Positions 1 through 8,705 of a stretch of DNA of 64,000 nucleotides are shown here, one piece after another. The notes below the pieces were generated by a model. That model ran no database searches and was not told where the DNA came from. It was given only the letters and a program-made list of their open reading frames with translations. The DNA lies in assembly GCA_002716355.1 (NCBI GenBank), contig PBAU01000002.1, forward strand, positions 107,121-171,120. The letters run 5' to 3'. This DNA is from a bacterium (GTDB lineage: Bacteria > UBP7 > UBA6624). The stretch's first letter is position 1; every line of letters begins with the position of its first letter. A program made the position numbers and the translations under genes.

Positions 1-228
1 AATGCGTATCTTGGAGAGGCTGCAGGAAAATTCACAAGAACGCCAGCTGGCCATCCTGAAGGTTACCTCGAGGCTTTTGCAAACATTTACAGATGGTTTG
101 CCCGTTCGATACGGGGTGAGGAGAATGTTCCTGAATCGTATGCATCCATTGAGGATGGAGTCCGTGGGATCCGTTTCATCGAGGCTGCTATCGAATCATC
201 AGACAGTGAAACCTGGATTGATTTTTGA
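1..228 (+). CDS. Gfo/Idh/MocA family oxidoreductase, C-terminal end (partial)
   Basis: Only the last 75 codons are inside the window, in frame 1, ending at TGA 226-228. The translated tail contains T-P-A-G-H-P-E-G-Y-L-E-A-F-A-N-I-Y, a conserved C-terminal signature of NAD(P)-dependent Gfo/Idh/MocA sugar oxidoreductases, and closes with E-D-G-V-R-G-I-R-F-I-E-A-A. Members of this family oxidise or reduce sugars and inositols; the substrate cannot be read from this fragment. An ATG-started reading frame over the same bases in frame 2 has no family resemblance and is a shadow. The stop overlaps the TTG start of the next gene, so the two are probably co-translated. Confidence 0.85.
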   Translation, partial: NAYLGEAAGKFTRTPAGHPEGYLEAFANIYRWFARSIRGEENVPESYASIEDGVRGIRFIEAAIESSDSETWIDF

Positions 229-1364
229 TTGTGAAAAATTCTTATTTCCTACTTTTTTTAGTCATTGTTTTTTCAGGTTGTCTTAAAACCACTAAAGGAT
301 CAGAAGCTCCTCGCATTGTCGAGCAAACCCTTAAGTCTGAATTGTCACCCTGGGAAGAGGATCAGATGTTGACGCAATTGAATACAAGGGATCTCTTAAG
401 GAGAAAAATGTCTGAGCCTCTTGCTTACGAGCTTTTGGCAAGGCCGAACATCCCGCAAGAAAAACATCGTGACGCAATCAACTATCTTAAAGACATCAAC
501 AATGCAAACTTTGGGGATGAGGTCATCAATGCCAGCATACTATTAAGCGAACGTGGGGTTGCATTGGCCCATCTTGGGGTGCTTCTCATGGAGGCCGAAG
601 AGCTTGATTTTGACAAAACATGGGATGCCATAGGTAAACTTTATACAGATGAAACCCTGACCGCCTATCTTTTTGCCGGACTTCTTCTTTCGGATTACGA
701 CACTGCGAAAAACGCAATAGAGAAAGAAGAGGATGGTGTGTTCATACTGATCAGCTCAACATCCTTGGTTCCTGACGGTGAGGTCCGTAATAAGTTAACG
801 AATTATGCTATCGCCATTCTTTCAGATGCGGAAACAGATGATTTGGATATTCTTGAGGCTGGTATTTTGGCTATGAAGGACAATGAATACGGCCTTGACA
901 TTATGAGGGATTCGTTGATGGCAACTGCAGAAAACCATTCTTCAATAAATATCAGGTTTGCTGCGCTTGAGGCTCTTGGAAATGAAGTAGAAACAATCGA
1001 AATGAAAGCCATTCCGGTAATGAAGTACGACGTCAACTCTTTTTCCGTAAAGCCAGGCCAGCCTGTCAGGATCATCTTAAAGAACGAAGAGTCGATGCCA
1101 CATAATGTTGTTATTATTGAACCAGGATCCTTTCCAGACAAAATCATTGAAGAGCTTGCCGACCTGTATGGCTCTGCAGATGCTTCAGGTTTGGATTACA
1201 TCCCACAAACTGACACGGTTCTTTTCCATACTGCAATGATAAATGTTGACGAGTCTACAGAATTGCTGTTTTTTGCACCTGAGGATGAAGGTGTTTACCC
1301 TTATCTATGCACTTATCCAGGTCATTGGGCAACCATGAACGGCATCATGGAAGTCAAGAATTAA
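225..1364 (+). CDS. Cupredoxin (plastocyanin/azurin-like) lipoprotein
   Basis: Predicted envelope lipoprotein with a C-terminal blue-copper domain. The start is TTG 225 (GTG 231 is an alternative), overlapping the stop of the oxidoreductase. Residues 1-19 are a lipoprotein signal ending in V-F-S-G-C, so Cys19 would be lipidated. Residues about 30-265 are mostly helical and match no family I can name. Residues about 265-379 form a cupredoxin with type 1 copper ligands in order: His293 (M-P-H-N-V-V), Cys362, His367 and Met371 (Y-L-C-T-Y-P-G-H-W-A-T-M). Such domains are known in PVC/FCB secreted dehydrogenases and heme proteins as electron carriers. The domain is clear; the electron partner is unknown. 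The same C-x4-H-x3-M ligand loop recurs at the end of the oxidase subunit at 18139-18882. Confidence 0.8.
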   Translation: MIVKNSYFLLFLVIVFSGCLKTTKGSEAPRIVEQTLKSELSPWEEDQMLTQLNTRDLLRRKMSEPLAYELLARPNIPQEKHRDAINYLKDINNANFGDEVINASILLSERGVALAHLGVLLMEAEELDFDKTWDAIGKLYTDETLTAYLFAGLLLSDYDTAKNAIEKEEDGVFILISSTSLVPDGEVRNKLTNYAIAILSDAETDDLDILEAGILAMKDNEYGLDIMRDSLMATAENHSSINIRFAALEALGNEVETIEMKAIPVMKYDVNSFSVKPGQPVRIILKNEESMPHNVVIIEPGSFPDKIIEELADLYGSADASGLDYIPQTDTVLFHTAMINVDESTELLFFAPEDEGVYPYLCTYPGHWATMNGIMEVKN

Positions 1365-1489
1365 TTCAATTCACATTGGTTGCACAAACCATGTATCTCA
1401 ACATTCCAACTTGAAGGAGTGAATGTTTTGCTTGCTGTATTTGTTTTCAGCATTTTGGGCAGATCATGGACAATTTCTAATTTTATGAA
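1361..1489 (-). pseudogene. 3' remnant of a Fur/PerR/Zur-family regulator gene
   Basis: The minus strand holds a 42-codon open stretch that ends at a stop (complement of 1361-1363) and is bounded upstream by two adjacent stops at about 1490-1495. Its translation ends W-N-V-E-I-H-G-L-C-N-Q-C-E-L-N, which matches the C-terminal dimerisation domain of Fur-family repressors: the pattern [HR]-x-[VLI]-E-I-x-G-[LVI]-C-x-x-C, with the second structural-zinc CxxC pair. The preceding L-E-I-V-H-D-L-P-K-M-L fits the helix normally found there. The DNA-binding half and the first CxxC are absent in all frames upstream, so this looks like a decayed or deletion-truncated gene. The next gene upstream on the strand is unrelated. 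The rest of the 1365-1533 gap shows nothing else. Confidence 0.45.
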
Positions 1490-1533
1490 TTACTATCGAC
1501 AAAAAACCAAATAAATAAAGGCGTTTTCTTGCA

Positions 1534-2160
1534 TCAATCAACAAAAGGTATAAAGTTTGGAAGACAGTCAACCTCAAATGCCTGAGGGCTTGATGATCTA
1601 GCACATTTATCTCCATATTTGCTGACCTGCATGGCGATATAAGCTAGGTCCAATGTTTTCCATAGTATCAAAATCAGGATGATCAATCCAACAAATTTAC
1701 TCAAAATGCTTTCTTTTTTTTGTATTGATGTTGGGTATAGGGTTTCTTCTTGTTTCCTTATACTTTTTACGTCAGCGCCTTTTTCAAACATTGACAATGT
1801 GATTCCAATCCGGTTGTTTGTATAGTTCCATTGCGCTTGAAAGTTTTTCTTTTTTTCAGTGGAGGCGCCCAGATCTCTGAGGCTGGTTGAAATGTCAAGT
1901 AGTTGTTTGATGCCTTTTGCCACTATGCTGGCTCTCTCATCATTGCCACCAATTGTCAATGCCACCGGAATGAGGTTTTTTGCAATCCAATCCTTTTCCC
2001 TCATAAAGGAGCTCTCCTCGTCTGTGTTTGTTTCTGGCATATCATGAGCTCCAGCACAAAGCAGCCAGGGTTCAGCTATTGTTCTTATCCTCTTCCAGTG
2101 TAGCTGGAAATCTTCGAGATTTTGTAATGCTTTTTTTGTTATTTTTTGTTTACTTTTCAT
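1534..2160 (-). CDS. Hypothetical protein with one C-terminal membrane helix
   Basis: A 208-residue protein of no family I recognise. It has a mostly hydrophilic, helical N-terminal 155 residues, one strongly hydrophobic segment near residues 155-173 (F-V-G-L-I-I-L-I-L-I-L-W), and a short tail with two cysteines. I chose ATG 2160, which overlaps the end of the upstream TPR gene by 11 bases; a GTG five codons earlier is possible. No convincing Shine-Dalgarno precedes either. The overlap implies translation coupled to the TPR gene. It is the last intact gene of the maeB-led minus-strand unit and is followed by the Fur remnant. Confidence 0.55.
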   Translation of the reverse strand: MKSKQKITKKALQNLEDFQLHWKRIRTIAEPWLLCAGAHDMPETNTDEESSFMREKDWIAKNLIPVALTIGGNDERASIVAKGIKQLLDISTSLRDLGASTEKKKNFQAQWNYTNNRIGITLSMFEKGADVKSIRKQEETLYPTSIQKKESILSKFVGLIILILILWKTLDLAYIAMQVSKYGDKCARSSSPQAFEVDCLPNFIPFVD

Positions 2161-2671
2161 GGAATAATAAAACACTTAGATTTTCCGCTGCTCCTGGAAA
2201 ATCAGAGTCCTCCTTAACAACCATTTTAAGAAACTTTATTGCATCTTTTGATCTGTCAGTTTTTGCATAAATTATTGACATGTCGTGAAGCGTGTGGATG
2301 TGGTTTGGTTTTATTTTCAAAACTTTGTCAAACATGCTTTCTGCATCCTTGAGATCTCCCTCCGAAAGAGAGAGTTTTCCAATATGGTAAAGGCATGTTG
2401 CCCTGGTGTTCGATTCAGTTTTTTTGCTCAGATCGAATGCAGTTTTGAAGCTTTGTTTTGCGGTAGGGTTGTTAGACCAGTATTGCGCCAAGCCCAACAT
2501 CATCCAGGACTCAGATGATTTTGGATTTTCATCAGTTAGGACCTGTGATAGATCCATAATCTGTTTAAGTAGCTCCAATTGGTTTTCAGCATCACCTTTC
2601 TCAAGTGATAGAAGCATTTTCCTTGCAAGTCCAATCTGCTCTTTATAAGAGTTGTTTTTTTTATCACTCAT
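2150..2671 (-). CDS. TPR-repeat protein
   Basis: A 173-residue soluble protein without a signal peptide. Two to three tetratricopeptide repeats are visible from about residue 55: W-M-M-L-G-L-A-Q-Y-W-S-N-N-P-T-A-K-Q-S-F, then C-L-Y-H-I-G-K-L-S-L-S-E-G-D-L-K-D-A, then L-H-D-M-S-I-I-Y-A-K-T-D-R-S-K-D-A. The W/L/G/Y/A/P spacing is typical of TPRs, which mediate protein-protein contacts. The start overlaps the maeB stop by 8 bases and the end overlaps the next gene, so it belongs to the maeB transcription unit. The partner is unknown. Confidence 0.75.
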   Translation of the reverse strand: MSDKKNNSYKEQIGLARKMLLSLEKGDAENQLELLKQIMDLSQVLTDENPKSSESWMMLGLAQYWSNNPTAKQSFKTAFDLSKKTESNTRATCLYHIGKLSLSEGDLKDAESMFDKVLKIKPNHIHTLHDMSIIYAKTDRSKDAIKFLKMVVKEDSDFPGAAENLSVLLFHEK

Positions 2672-4922
2672 ATTCTTGAGCGGCAGCTAATGCAGCGAGT
2701 TCGACAACTTGCCCAACGCCACAATGCCTCTCAAGAACATGAACAGGATGTTTCATGCCCAGCAATATAGGCCCAACCAAATGAGCCTCTCCTAAAGATT
2801 GTAACAACTTGTAAGATATGTTTGCACTGTCTAAATCTGGACATACAAGAACGTTTACCCTGGATTCATTTGCAAGCGGTGAGAATGGATATGTCTTTTT
2901 GATGATTTTTGTATTCAGGGCAACATCAGCTTGCATCTCTCCATCAGCAGGTATTTCAGGCCATTTGTTCCTGAACAACCTTAAAGCTGCTTGAATCCTT
3001 GCAGCTTCCTCATCCGGACTTGATCCAAAGCTGGCGTGACTCAAGAATGCAACCACAGGATCCAAGCCTATTGATTCTGCAAGATCGGCAAGCAGTTTTC
3101 CTGATTCCGCCAAATCTTTTTTGGATGGCTTTATGCCTATGGTTGCATCTCCAAGAACGATTGGAGATATGTTTTCATTATTTGGAATTATCACATAAGC
3201 CCCTATTGCATGTTCTACCTCTTTTGCTGTAGGCAGAATTTGGAATAATGGTATCAGAGAATGCCTGTAATAAAGATTTTGTCCAACAACCAATCCATGT
3301 GCGTTACCGAGACGAAGGTGCATTGCTCCAAAAATGACAGGCCTTTTTATTCTTTTGTCGGCTTCTTTTTTCGTCAAGCCTTTTCTTCTCCTGAGTTCCA
3401 GGTATTTTTTTGCATACTCTTTTCTATCAGGGTGCTTTACTGGATCTAGTATTTCCATAGCCGAGATATCAACCTTGGATTGTTCAGCGGCAGCTTGAAT
3501 TTTTTTAGTATTTCCTACAAGAACTGGTTTTGCTAAAGCATCTCCAAGCAGTATCTCAGCAGCTTGCAAAATTACAGGCTCATCACCCTCGGGGAAAATA
3601 ATCTTCCTTCCTTTGCGTGCTGCATTTTTAAATATTGGTTTAAGAATCCTTCGACTCGGCTCTATTTTTCTTTGAAGCATGTATACGTATGTGTCAATAT
3701 CAATATGTTTTCTTGCGACTTTAGTTTCTATTGCTGCTCTTGCAACAGCTGGAGCAACATGGTAAAGAACCCTTCTGTCTGTTGGTTTTGGGATTACATA
3801 ATCTGGTCCAAAAGCAAGATCCGCCATTCCGTAAGCATCTTTCACCTCTTTTGTTACTGAGTTTCTTGCTAATTCTGCTAAAGCCTCGCTCGCTGCAACC
3901 ATCATCTCATTATTTATTGCTTTAGCAGCTACATCAAGTGCACCTCTAAATATGAAAGGGAAACCCAAAACATTGTTAACCTGATTTGGGAAATCAGATC
4001 TGCCTGTTCCAACAATAGCATCCGGCCTTGTTTTTTTGGCAAGGTCGTAAGGGATTTCAGGGTCTGGATTAGCCATAGCAAATATTATTGGATTCTTGTT
4101 CATTTTTTTAATCATGTCAGGCGTAACGGTATCCCTTACAGAAACCCCAAGGAAGCAGTCTGCACCATCTAAAGCATCCGCTAATGTTCTTTTATCTGTT
4201 TTTATTGCAAATTCATTTTTGTATTTATTCATGCCATCTTTTCTTCCAGTGTATACAACACCTCTCGAGTCAACAAGTATTATTTTCTCTTTCTTGTGCC
4301 CTAGATGGCAAAGCAGCCTGCCCATGGCAATGCCAGCAGCCCCAGCTCCGGATATGACTGTAGTTAAATCTCCCCATGTTCGATTTGTTAGAGTCAAGCT
4401 GTTGATTACAGCTGCGCCAGTAATGATTGCTGTTCCCCATTGGTCATCATGGAAAACCGGTATATTCAGTTTTTCTTTTAGCTTTTCTTCAACCTCAAAA
4501 CATTCGGGAGCCTTGATATCTTCGAGGTTTATACCACCAAAAGTTGGCTCCAATGCTTGTGTAACATTAATGATTTCTTCTGATGTTTTGGCATTAATTT
4601 CAATATCAAATGCATCAACATTAGCAAATTTTTTAAACAAAACCGCCTTTCCTTCACCAACTGGTTTAAAAGCTTCAGGTCCAATGTTTCCCAAACCAAG
4701 AACGGCAGTACCATTAGATAAAACAGCAACTAGATTTGCTTTATTTGTATATTGGTAAACATCCTGTTTGTTTTTATGTATTTTTAGACAGGGTTCTGCT
4801 ACACCAGGGGAGTAAGCAAGCGTTAAGTCATCCTGGGTCAAACAGGGTTTTGTAACTTTTATCTCAGTTTTCCCCGGTTTGGGGTTTTTATGGTAATTTA
4901 AGGCCTCGTCTTTTAGAGACAT
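2664..4922 (-). CDS. maeB: NADP-dependent malic enzyme with phosphotransacetylase-like domain
   Basis: Converts malate to pyruvate with CO2 release and NADPH formation. At 752 residues it has the usual MaeB length. Residues 1-180 are the malic N-terminal domain (L-A-Y-S-P-G-V-A-E-P-C and V-F-H-D-D-Q-W-G-T-A signatures). Residues 185-400 are the Rossmann domain with the dinucleotide loop S-G-A-G-A-A-G-I-A-M at 191-200. Residues about 425-752 are the phosphate acetyltransferase-like domain, which in this family is regulatory (acetyl-CoA sensing) rather than catalytic. It is divergent from the ABC exporter genes with 54 bases between starts, and is the first gene of a three-gene overlapping unit. 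Together with acs in this window it points to carbon flow between C4 acids, pyruvate and acetate. Confidence 0.95.
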   Translation of the reverse strand: MSLKDEALNYHKNPKPGKTEIKVTKPCLTQDDLTLAYSPGVAEPCLKIHKNKQDVYQYTNKANLVAVLSNGTAVLGLGNIGPEAFKPVGEGKAVLFKKFANVDAFDIEINAKTSEEIINVTQALEPTFGGINLEDIKAPECFEVEEKLKEKLNIPVFHDDQWGTAIITGAAVINSLTLTNRTWGDLTTVISGAGAAGIAMGRLLCHLGHKKEKIILVDSRGVVYTGRKDGMNKYKNEFAIKTDKRTLADALDGADCFLGVSVRDTVTPDMIKKMNKNPIIFAMANPDPEIPYDLAKKTRPDAIVGTGRSDFPNQVNNVLGFPFIFRGALDVAAKAINNEMMVAASEALAELARNSVTKEVKDAYGMADLAFGPDYVIPKPTDRRVLYHVAPAVARAAIETKVARKHIDIDTYVYMLQRKIEPSRRILKPIFKNAARKGRKIIFPEGDEPVILQAAEILLGDALAKPVLVGNTKKIQAAAEQSKVDISAMEILDPVKHPDRKEYAKKYLELRRRKGLTKKEADKRIKRPVIFGAMHLRLGNAHGLVVGQNLYYRHSLIPLFQILPTAKEVEHAIGAYVIIPNNENISPIVLGDATIGIKPSKKDLAESGKLLADLAESIGLDPVVAFLSHASFGSSPDEEAARIQAALRLFRNKWPEIPADGEMQADVALNTKIIKKTYPFSPLANESRVNVLVCPDLDSANISYKLLQSLGEAHLVGPILLGMKHPVHVLERHCGVGQVVELAALAAAQEYE

Positions 4923-4976
4923 GATTGTCCAATTCTAGTATTAGTAATATGATTAACGGTTAAACTCAGAAAGAAA

Positions 4977-6722
4977 ATGAATTCAAGTAGTAAAAAAAGC
5001 GATAATCGATTAAAAATTTTCATTAATTTATTAAAACCTCATTGGAAATCCTTATCTTTAGGTATTTTTATCCTTTTAGTTTTAGACGTGATTCAGGTTT
5101 TATTGCCCTTGGTGACAAAAGAGGTTATTGACAGGATTGAACAAGGTAACTGGGATAACGAAACAACCATACAGGTATTTTGGGTATTTTTGATTGCAGG
5201 AATAGCCACATTGGTTTTAAGGTATTCTTGGCGAGTGTTGATATTCGGAGCATCAAGAAAGGTCGAACGAGATCTTAGGAAAAAGCTTTATGAACGATTG
5301 ACGGGGGTTCCAATGAAGTTTTATGACAAGGTTCAGATTGGAGACCTTATGGGTAGGGCCAGTAATGATATCGAAGCTGTCAGGAATATGTCTGGGATCT
5401 TAGTGATTTGTGCATTTGACGGTATAGTTTGGGGCGTCTTAACGATTGGATTTATGTTTTCGTTAGATTGGCATTTGACGCTTGCAGTCTTGGTCCCATT
5501 CCCATTGATAGTTATTTTTACAAGATATATGGGACAGGCTTTTCATAAGCAGTTTAAATTAGTTCAGGAAGCATTTAGCAAGCTTTCTGCACATGTAGAA
5601 CAGGCTGCAGGTGGCATCCTTGCTTTAAAAGGCTTTCGCCAGGAGTTTGGCGAAGCCAGACTTTTAACTTCGAAAGCAAACGATGTAAAAAATGAAGGTT
5701 TCAAGCTTGCAAATTTAGATGCCTGGTTTGAGCCTGTTTTTAGGGTTGCTGCAGGTATAGGCATCACTGTTTTAATCATTTATGGAGGAGGACGGGTTAT
5801 TTCTGGCTATCTAACAGTTGGGGATTTAGCTGCTTTTTTGCAATATTTTAATTATCTCGTTTGGCCTTTTATGGCGTTAGGTTTCATGGTTAACCTTTAT
5901 CAAAGAGGTACTGCCAGTTTGATGAGGATACAAGAGATGATTGACGAACCTCAGGAGTTGAGGCCCGAAGGCTTTAAACCACAGGTGATTGACATTGAAT
6001 TTAAGAATATGTCTTTTTTGTACTCTGAAGAAAATAATGTTTTAAAGCAGATATCTTTTAAGCTTAAAGAGGGAGAAAAATTAGCGATTGTTGGACCTAC
6101 AGGATGTGGTAAATCAACGATTTTTAAATTGATTACAGCTCTTTATTCTGCAAAGGAAAAAACTATATTAATCAATAATCAAGATATTGAAAACATCAAT
6201 AAAGATTCTTGGAGGAGCATGATTGCTTGGTCTCCACAGGATCCAGTAACATTTTCAGAAACAATTAGATACAACCTTGATCTCGGCAAAAATATAGATG
6301 ATGACAGGTTGTGGGAATCTTTGAAGATTGCCGCTTTGGATTCTGATGTTGAAAAAATGTCAGGAAAGTTAGATTCAAAAGTCGGGGAAAGAGGTATTTC
6401 GCTATCAGGAGGGCAAAGGCAAAGACTTGCTCTTGCAAGAGCGATATGCCAAGATAGAAAATTAATATTGCTGGATGATGCTTTAAGCGCTGTTGATGCG
6501 GAAACTGAGTCAAAAATACTCATTAACCTCATCGATGTCATTAAAGATAAAACAGTTATTGTTTCTACACACAGAATATCTTCAATCTTTTCTTTTGACA
6601 AGGTTTTGCTTCTTTCCAAGGACGGAAGCATGGAGGCTTGTGATAAGCCAGACAGGCTCCTCAAGGAGAATAGAAAGTTTGCTCAAATGTGGAAGTTAAG
6701 CCAAGGAGAGAGTGTCAAATGA
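4977..6722 (+). CDS. ABC exporter half-transporter, MdlA-like subunit
   Basis: A 581-residue fusion of a six-helix exporter membrane domain (residues 1-325) and an ATPase domain. Walker A is G-P-T-G-C-G-K-S-T near residue 372, the signature L-S-G-G-Q is near 476, and Walker B is L-I-L-L-D-D near 498-503. The residue after Walker B is Asp where the catalytic Glu is expected, as in MdlA and one half of asymmetric heterodimeric exporters. The next gene has the intact Glu but an altered signature, so the two should pair as one transporter with a single fully active site. It exports lipid-like or peptide substrates in known homologues; the substrate here is unknown. It overlaps the next gene by ATGA. 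Confidence 0.88.
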   Translation: MNSSSKKSDNRLKIFINLLKPHWKSLSLGIFILLVLDVIQVLLPLVTKEVIDRIEQGNWDNETTIQVFWVFLIAGIATLVLRYSWRVLIFGASRKVERDLRKKLYERLTGVPMKFYDKVQIGDLMGRASNDIEAVRNMSGILVICAFDGIVWGVLTIGFMFSLDWHLTLAVLVPFPLIVIFTRYMGQAFHKQFKLVQEAFSKLSAHVEQAAGGILALKGFRQEFGEARLLTSKANDVKNEGFKLANLDAWFEPVFRVAAGIGITVLIIYGGGRVISGYLTVGDLAAFLQYFNYLVWPFMALGFMVNLYQRGTASLMRIQEMIDEPQELRPEGFKPQVIDIEFKNMSFLYSEENNVLKQISFKLKEGEKLAIVGPTGCGKSTIFKLITALYSAKEKTILINNQDIENINKDSWRSMIAWSPQDPVTFSETIRYNLDLGKNIDDDRLWESLKIAALDSDVEKMSGKLDSKVGERGISLSGGQRQRLALARAICQDRKLILLDDALSAVDAETESKILINLIDVIKDKTVIVSTHRISSIFSFDKVLLLSKDGSMEACDKPDRLLKENRKFAQMWKLSQGESVK

Positions 6723-8506
6723 GAGGAATGAGCACGCTTGATACAGGCGATGTGCCTGTAGTGCCACAGATGACTTTGCTGAAATGGCTTTGGGATAGGG
6801 TAAAGCACCATAAAAAGAAAATTATCGGTATTGTCTTTGCGTTAGTTGGCCTTGTCTCAACAACAGTTTTTCAACCCTTGTTGATAAGAGAGCTGATTGA
6901 TAAGCATTTAGTTGTTGGAGCCAATGCTTCAAGTAGCGAAATATTGGTGATTGGACTCAAGTATTTAATTTTGGTCTTGTTGGCTTTTTATTTAAGTTGG
7001 TGGACCACAAGGAGCTTAGGAAGGCTGGCCAATGAGGTCATGTATGAATTAAGACGAGACTTGTTTAATCGTCTGGTCAGCTTAAAGGTTTCATTTTTTG
7101 AAAAAACCCCTGTTGGTGTAATAGTTCACAGGGTTAGCAATGACGTTCAATCAATCAGCGACTTGTTCACACAAGTATTAACAACCCTCATTAGCGATTT
7201 ATTCTTGATTGTTGGTGTAACTATTGCGATGATCAAAATTGCTCCATCAGTTTCTATGTGGGTTCTCATTCCCTTGCCCATAATAGTGGCAATCATGCCA
7301 ACTTTTTCCAGGTGGGTCTTTAAGCTTTTTGACATAATTAGGAATAGATCAACTGAAATGATCATTTCGCTCAACGAGATATTAAGAGGCTTGGGTCTCT
7401 TGAGGGCTTTTAATTCAGAAAAGGAAACCGATGAGAAATATTTGGAGTTAAATCAGAAAACATATGTTGCACATATGGACAGCATTAAGTCATTCAGTTT
7501 GTTTGACCCATTTGTGTCATTGTGTTTTTACTTCTCAATGGCAATTTTATTTTTAAAAGGAATCCCATTAATTAATGTAGATTCTGGGATTACTGTTGGG
7601 GTGCTAATAGCAATGTTAAGTTATACAAAATCACTTTACCAGCCCATGCATGATATTGCACACAAGATTCATCTTATCCAAAGCAGCCTTGCTGGAGTTG
7701 GGAAGGTGCATTGGTTGATGAACATCAACGATCCAGATGAGTGGAATCATTCCGAAAAGCAAATCAATCCATGGCCCTTGGAGGGAAGCTTTAAATCAGA
7801 AAATCTTGTTTTTGGATACACGGAAGACAAAACAATTATTGATGGAATAGATTTTGAACTCAACAAAGGAAAAAAATTAGCTATTGTTGGTTCAACGGGA
7901 GCAGGAAAATCAACATTGGTTAAATTGCTAATGGCATATTATTCACCAAAACAGGGCAGGATATTTGCAGGTAAGCATTCACACTTTGATGCAAATCTTG
8001 ATTCATGGCGCAAGGGAATTGCATTTTTGCCGCAAGAGGTGACACTGTTCAATCGTTCCATATTGGACAATATACGATTGCATCAAGACATTCCAAAAGA
8101 AAAGATAGAAAACATTATTAAGACGTTGGGCTTCGAAGACAGGATCAACTCAATGAAACATGGTTTGGAGACTGTTTTAGCAGAAGGGGGAAAGGATCTT
8201 TCTCTAGGTGAGCGACAATTGATATCAATCGCTAGAGCTCTTGTTTTTGATCCTGAGGTTTTGGTTCTTGATGAGGCAACAAGTTCCATTGATCCTGAAT
8301 TAGAGCTAACAGTCAATAAGGCCATTAACAAGTTGTTGCAAGGAAGAACAGGAATCATTATTGCTCATAGACTTTCAACGGTAAGGCAGGCTGATGAGAT
8401 ATTAGTTATTGATCAAGGAAAAATTAAAGAAAGAGGGACGCATGACCAGTTGATGAAAAAGAAAGGCCAGTATTATTATTTGATTCGTTTGCAAATGGAA
8501 AATTAA
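6719..8506 (+). CDS. ABC exporter half-transporter, MdlB-like subunit
   Basis: A 595-residue partner of the preceding subunit. ATG 6719 is chosen because it forms an ATGA overlap with the upstream stop and follows AAGGAGAG at 6702-6709; an ATG ten codons earlier lies inside the first gene without a ribosome site. The membrane domain is about residues 25-330 and the ATPase follows: Walker A G-S-T-G-A-G-K-S-T near 391, Walker B V-L-D-E with the catalytic Glu near 520. The signature reads L-S-L-G-E-R-Q instead of L-S-G-G-Q. This complementary degeneration against the first subunit supports an asymmetric heterodimer. Its stop abuts the 3' end of an oppositely oriented tRNA gene. Confidence 0.88.
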   Translation: MRGMSTLDTGDVPVVPQMTLLKWLWDRVKHHKKKIIGIVFALVGLVSTTVFQPLLIRELIDKHLVVGANASSSEILVIGLKYLILVLLAFYLSWWTTRSLGRLANEVMYELRRDLFNRLVSLKVSFFEKTPVGVIVHRVSNDVQSISDLFTQVLTTLISDLFLIVGVTIAMIKIAPSVSMWVLIPLPIIVAIMPTFSRWVFKLFDIIRNRSTEMIISLNEILRGLGLLRAFNSEKETDEKYLELNQKTYVAHMDSIKSFSLFDPFVSLCFYFSMAILFLKGIPLINVDSGITVGVLIAMLSYTKSLYQPMHDIAHKIHLIQSSLAGVGKVHWLMNINDPDEWNHSEKQINPWPLEGSFKSENLVFGYTEDKTIIDGIDFELNKGKKLAIVGSTGAGKSTLVKLLMAYYSPKQGRIFAGKHSHFDANLDSWRKGIAFLPQEVTLFNRSILDNIRLHQDIPKEKIENIIKTLGFEDRINSMKHGLETVLAEGGKDLSLGERQLISIARALVFDPEVLVLDEATSSIDPELELTVNKAINKLLQGRTGIIIAHRLSTVRQADEILVIDQGKIKERGTHDQLMKKKGQYYYLIRLQMEN

Positions 8507-8589
8507 TGCCGGTGGAGGGACTCGAACCCCCACGCCCTAACGGACACTAGTTCCTAAGACTAGCGCGTCTACCATTCCGCCACACCGGC
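8507..8589 (-). tRNA. tRNA-Leu (anticodon UAG)
   Basis: An 83-base minus-strand tRNA with acceptor stem GCCGGTG/CACCGGC, discriminator A, T-loop TTCGAGT, and an anticodon stem CTAGT/ACTAG enclosing the loop CTTAGGA, so the anticodon is TAG and it reads CUN leucine codons. A variable arm of about 12-15 bases is present, as required for a class II tRNA-Leu. CCA is not encoded. The 3' end begins one base after the stop codon of the ABC subunit gene on the opposite strand. Confidence 0.95.
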
Positions 8590-8705
8590 TTAATGATATA
8601 TCCTAATCAAATAAGAGGAAAAAGAGAGCTTTTTTCTAAAAAAAATGATAAAATATTAAAAACCAAAAATTCATTTAAATTGATGGTTTTTTAGCCCTAA
8701 AAAAT

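Noticed and set aside
2-286. ATG-started 94-codon frame at the left edge
   Set aside because: Frame 1 gives a clear Gfo/Idh/MocA C-terminus over the same bases; the frame-2 product has no family resemblance.
4096-4758. 220-codon plus-strand frame inside maeB
   Set aside because: Antisense shadow of a well-supported malic enzyme gene.
6179-6664. 161-codon minus-strand frame inside the first ABC gene
   Set aside because: Antisense shadow of the ATPase domain.
8658-8691. AAAAACCA...TGGTTTTT inverted repeat before gyrA, terminator-like
   Set aside because: Stem is mostly A/T with an 18-base loop, and it would leave almost no room for a gyrA promoter; not convincing.
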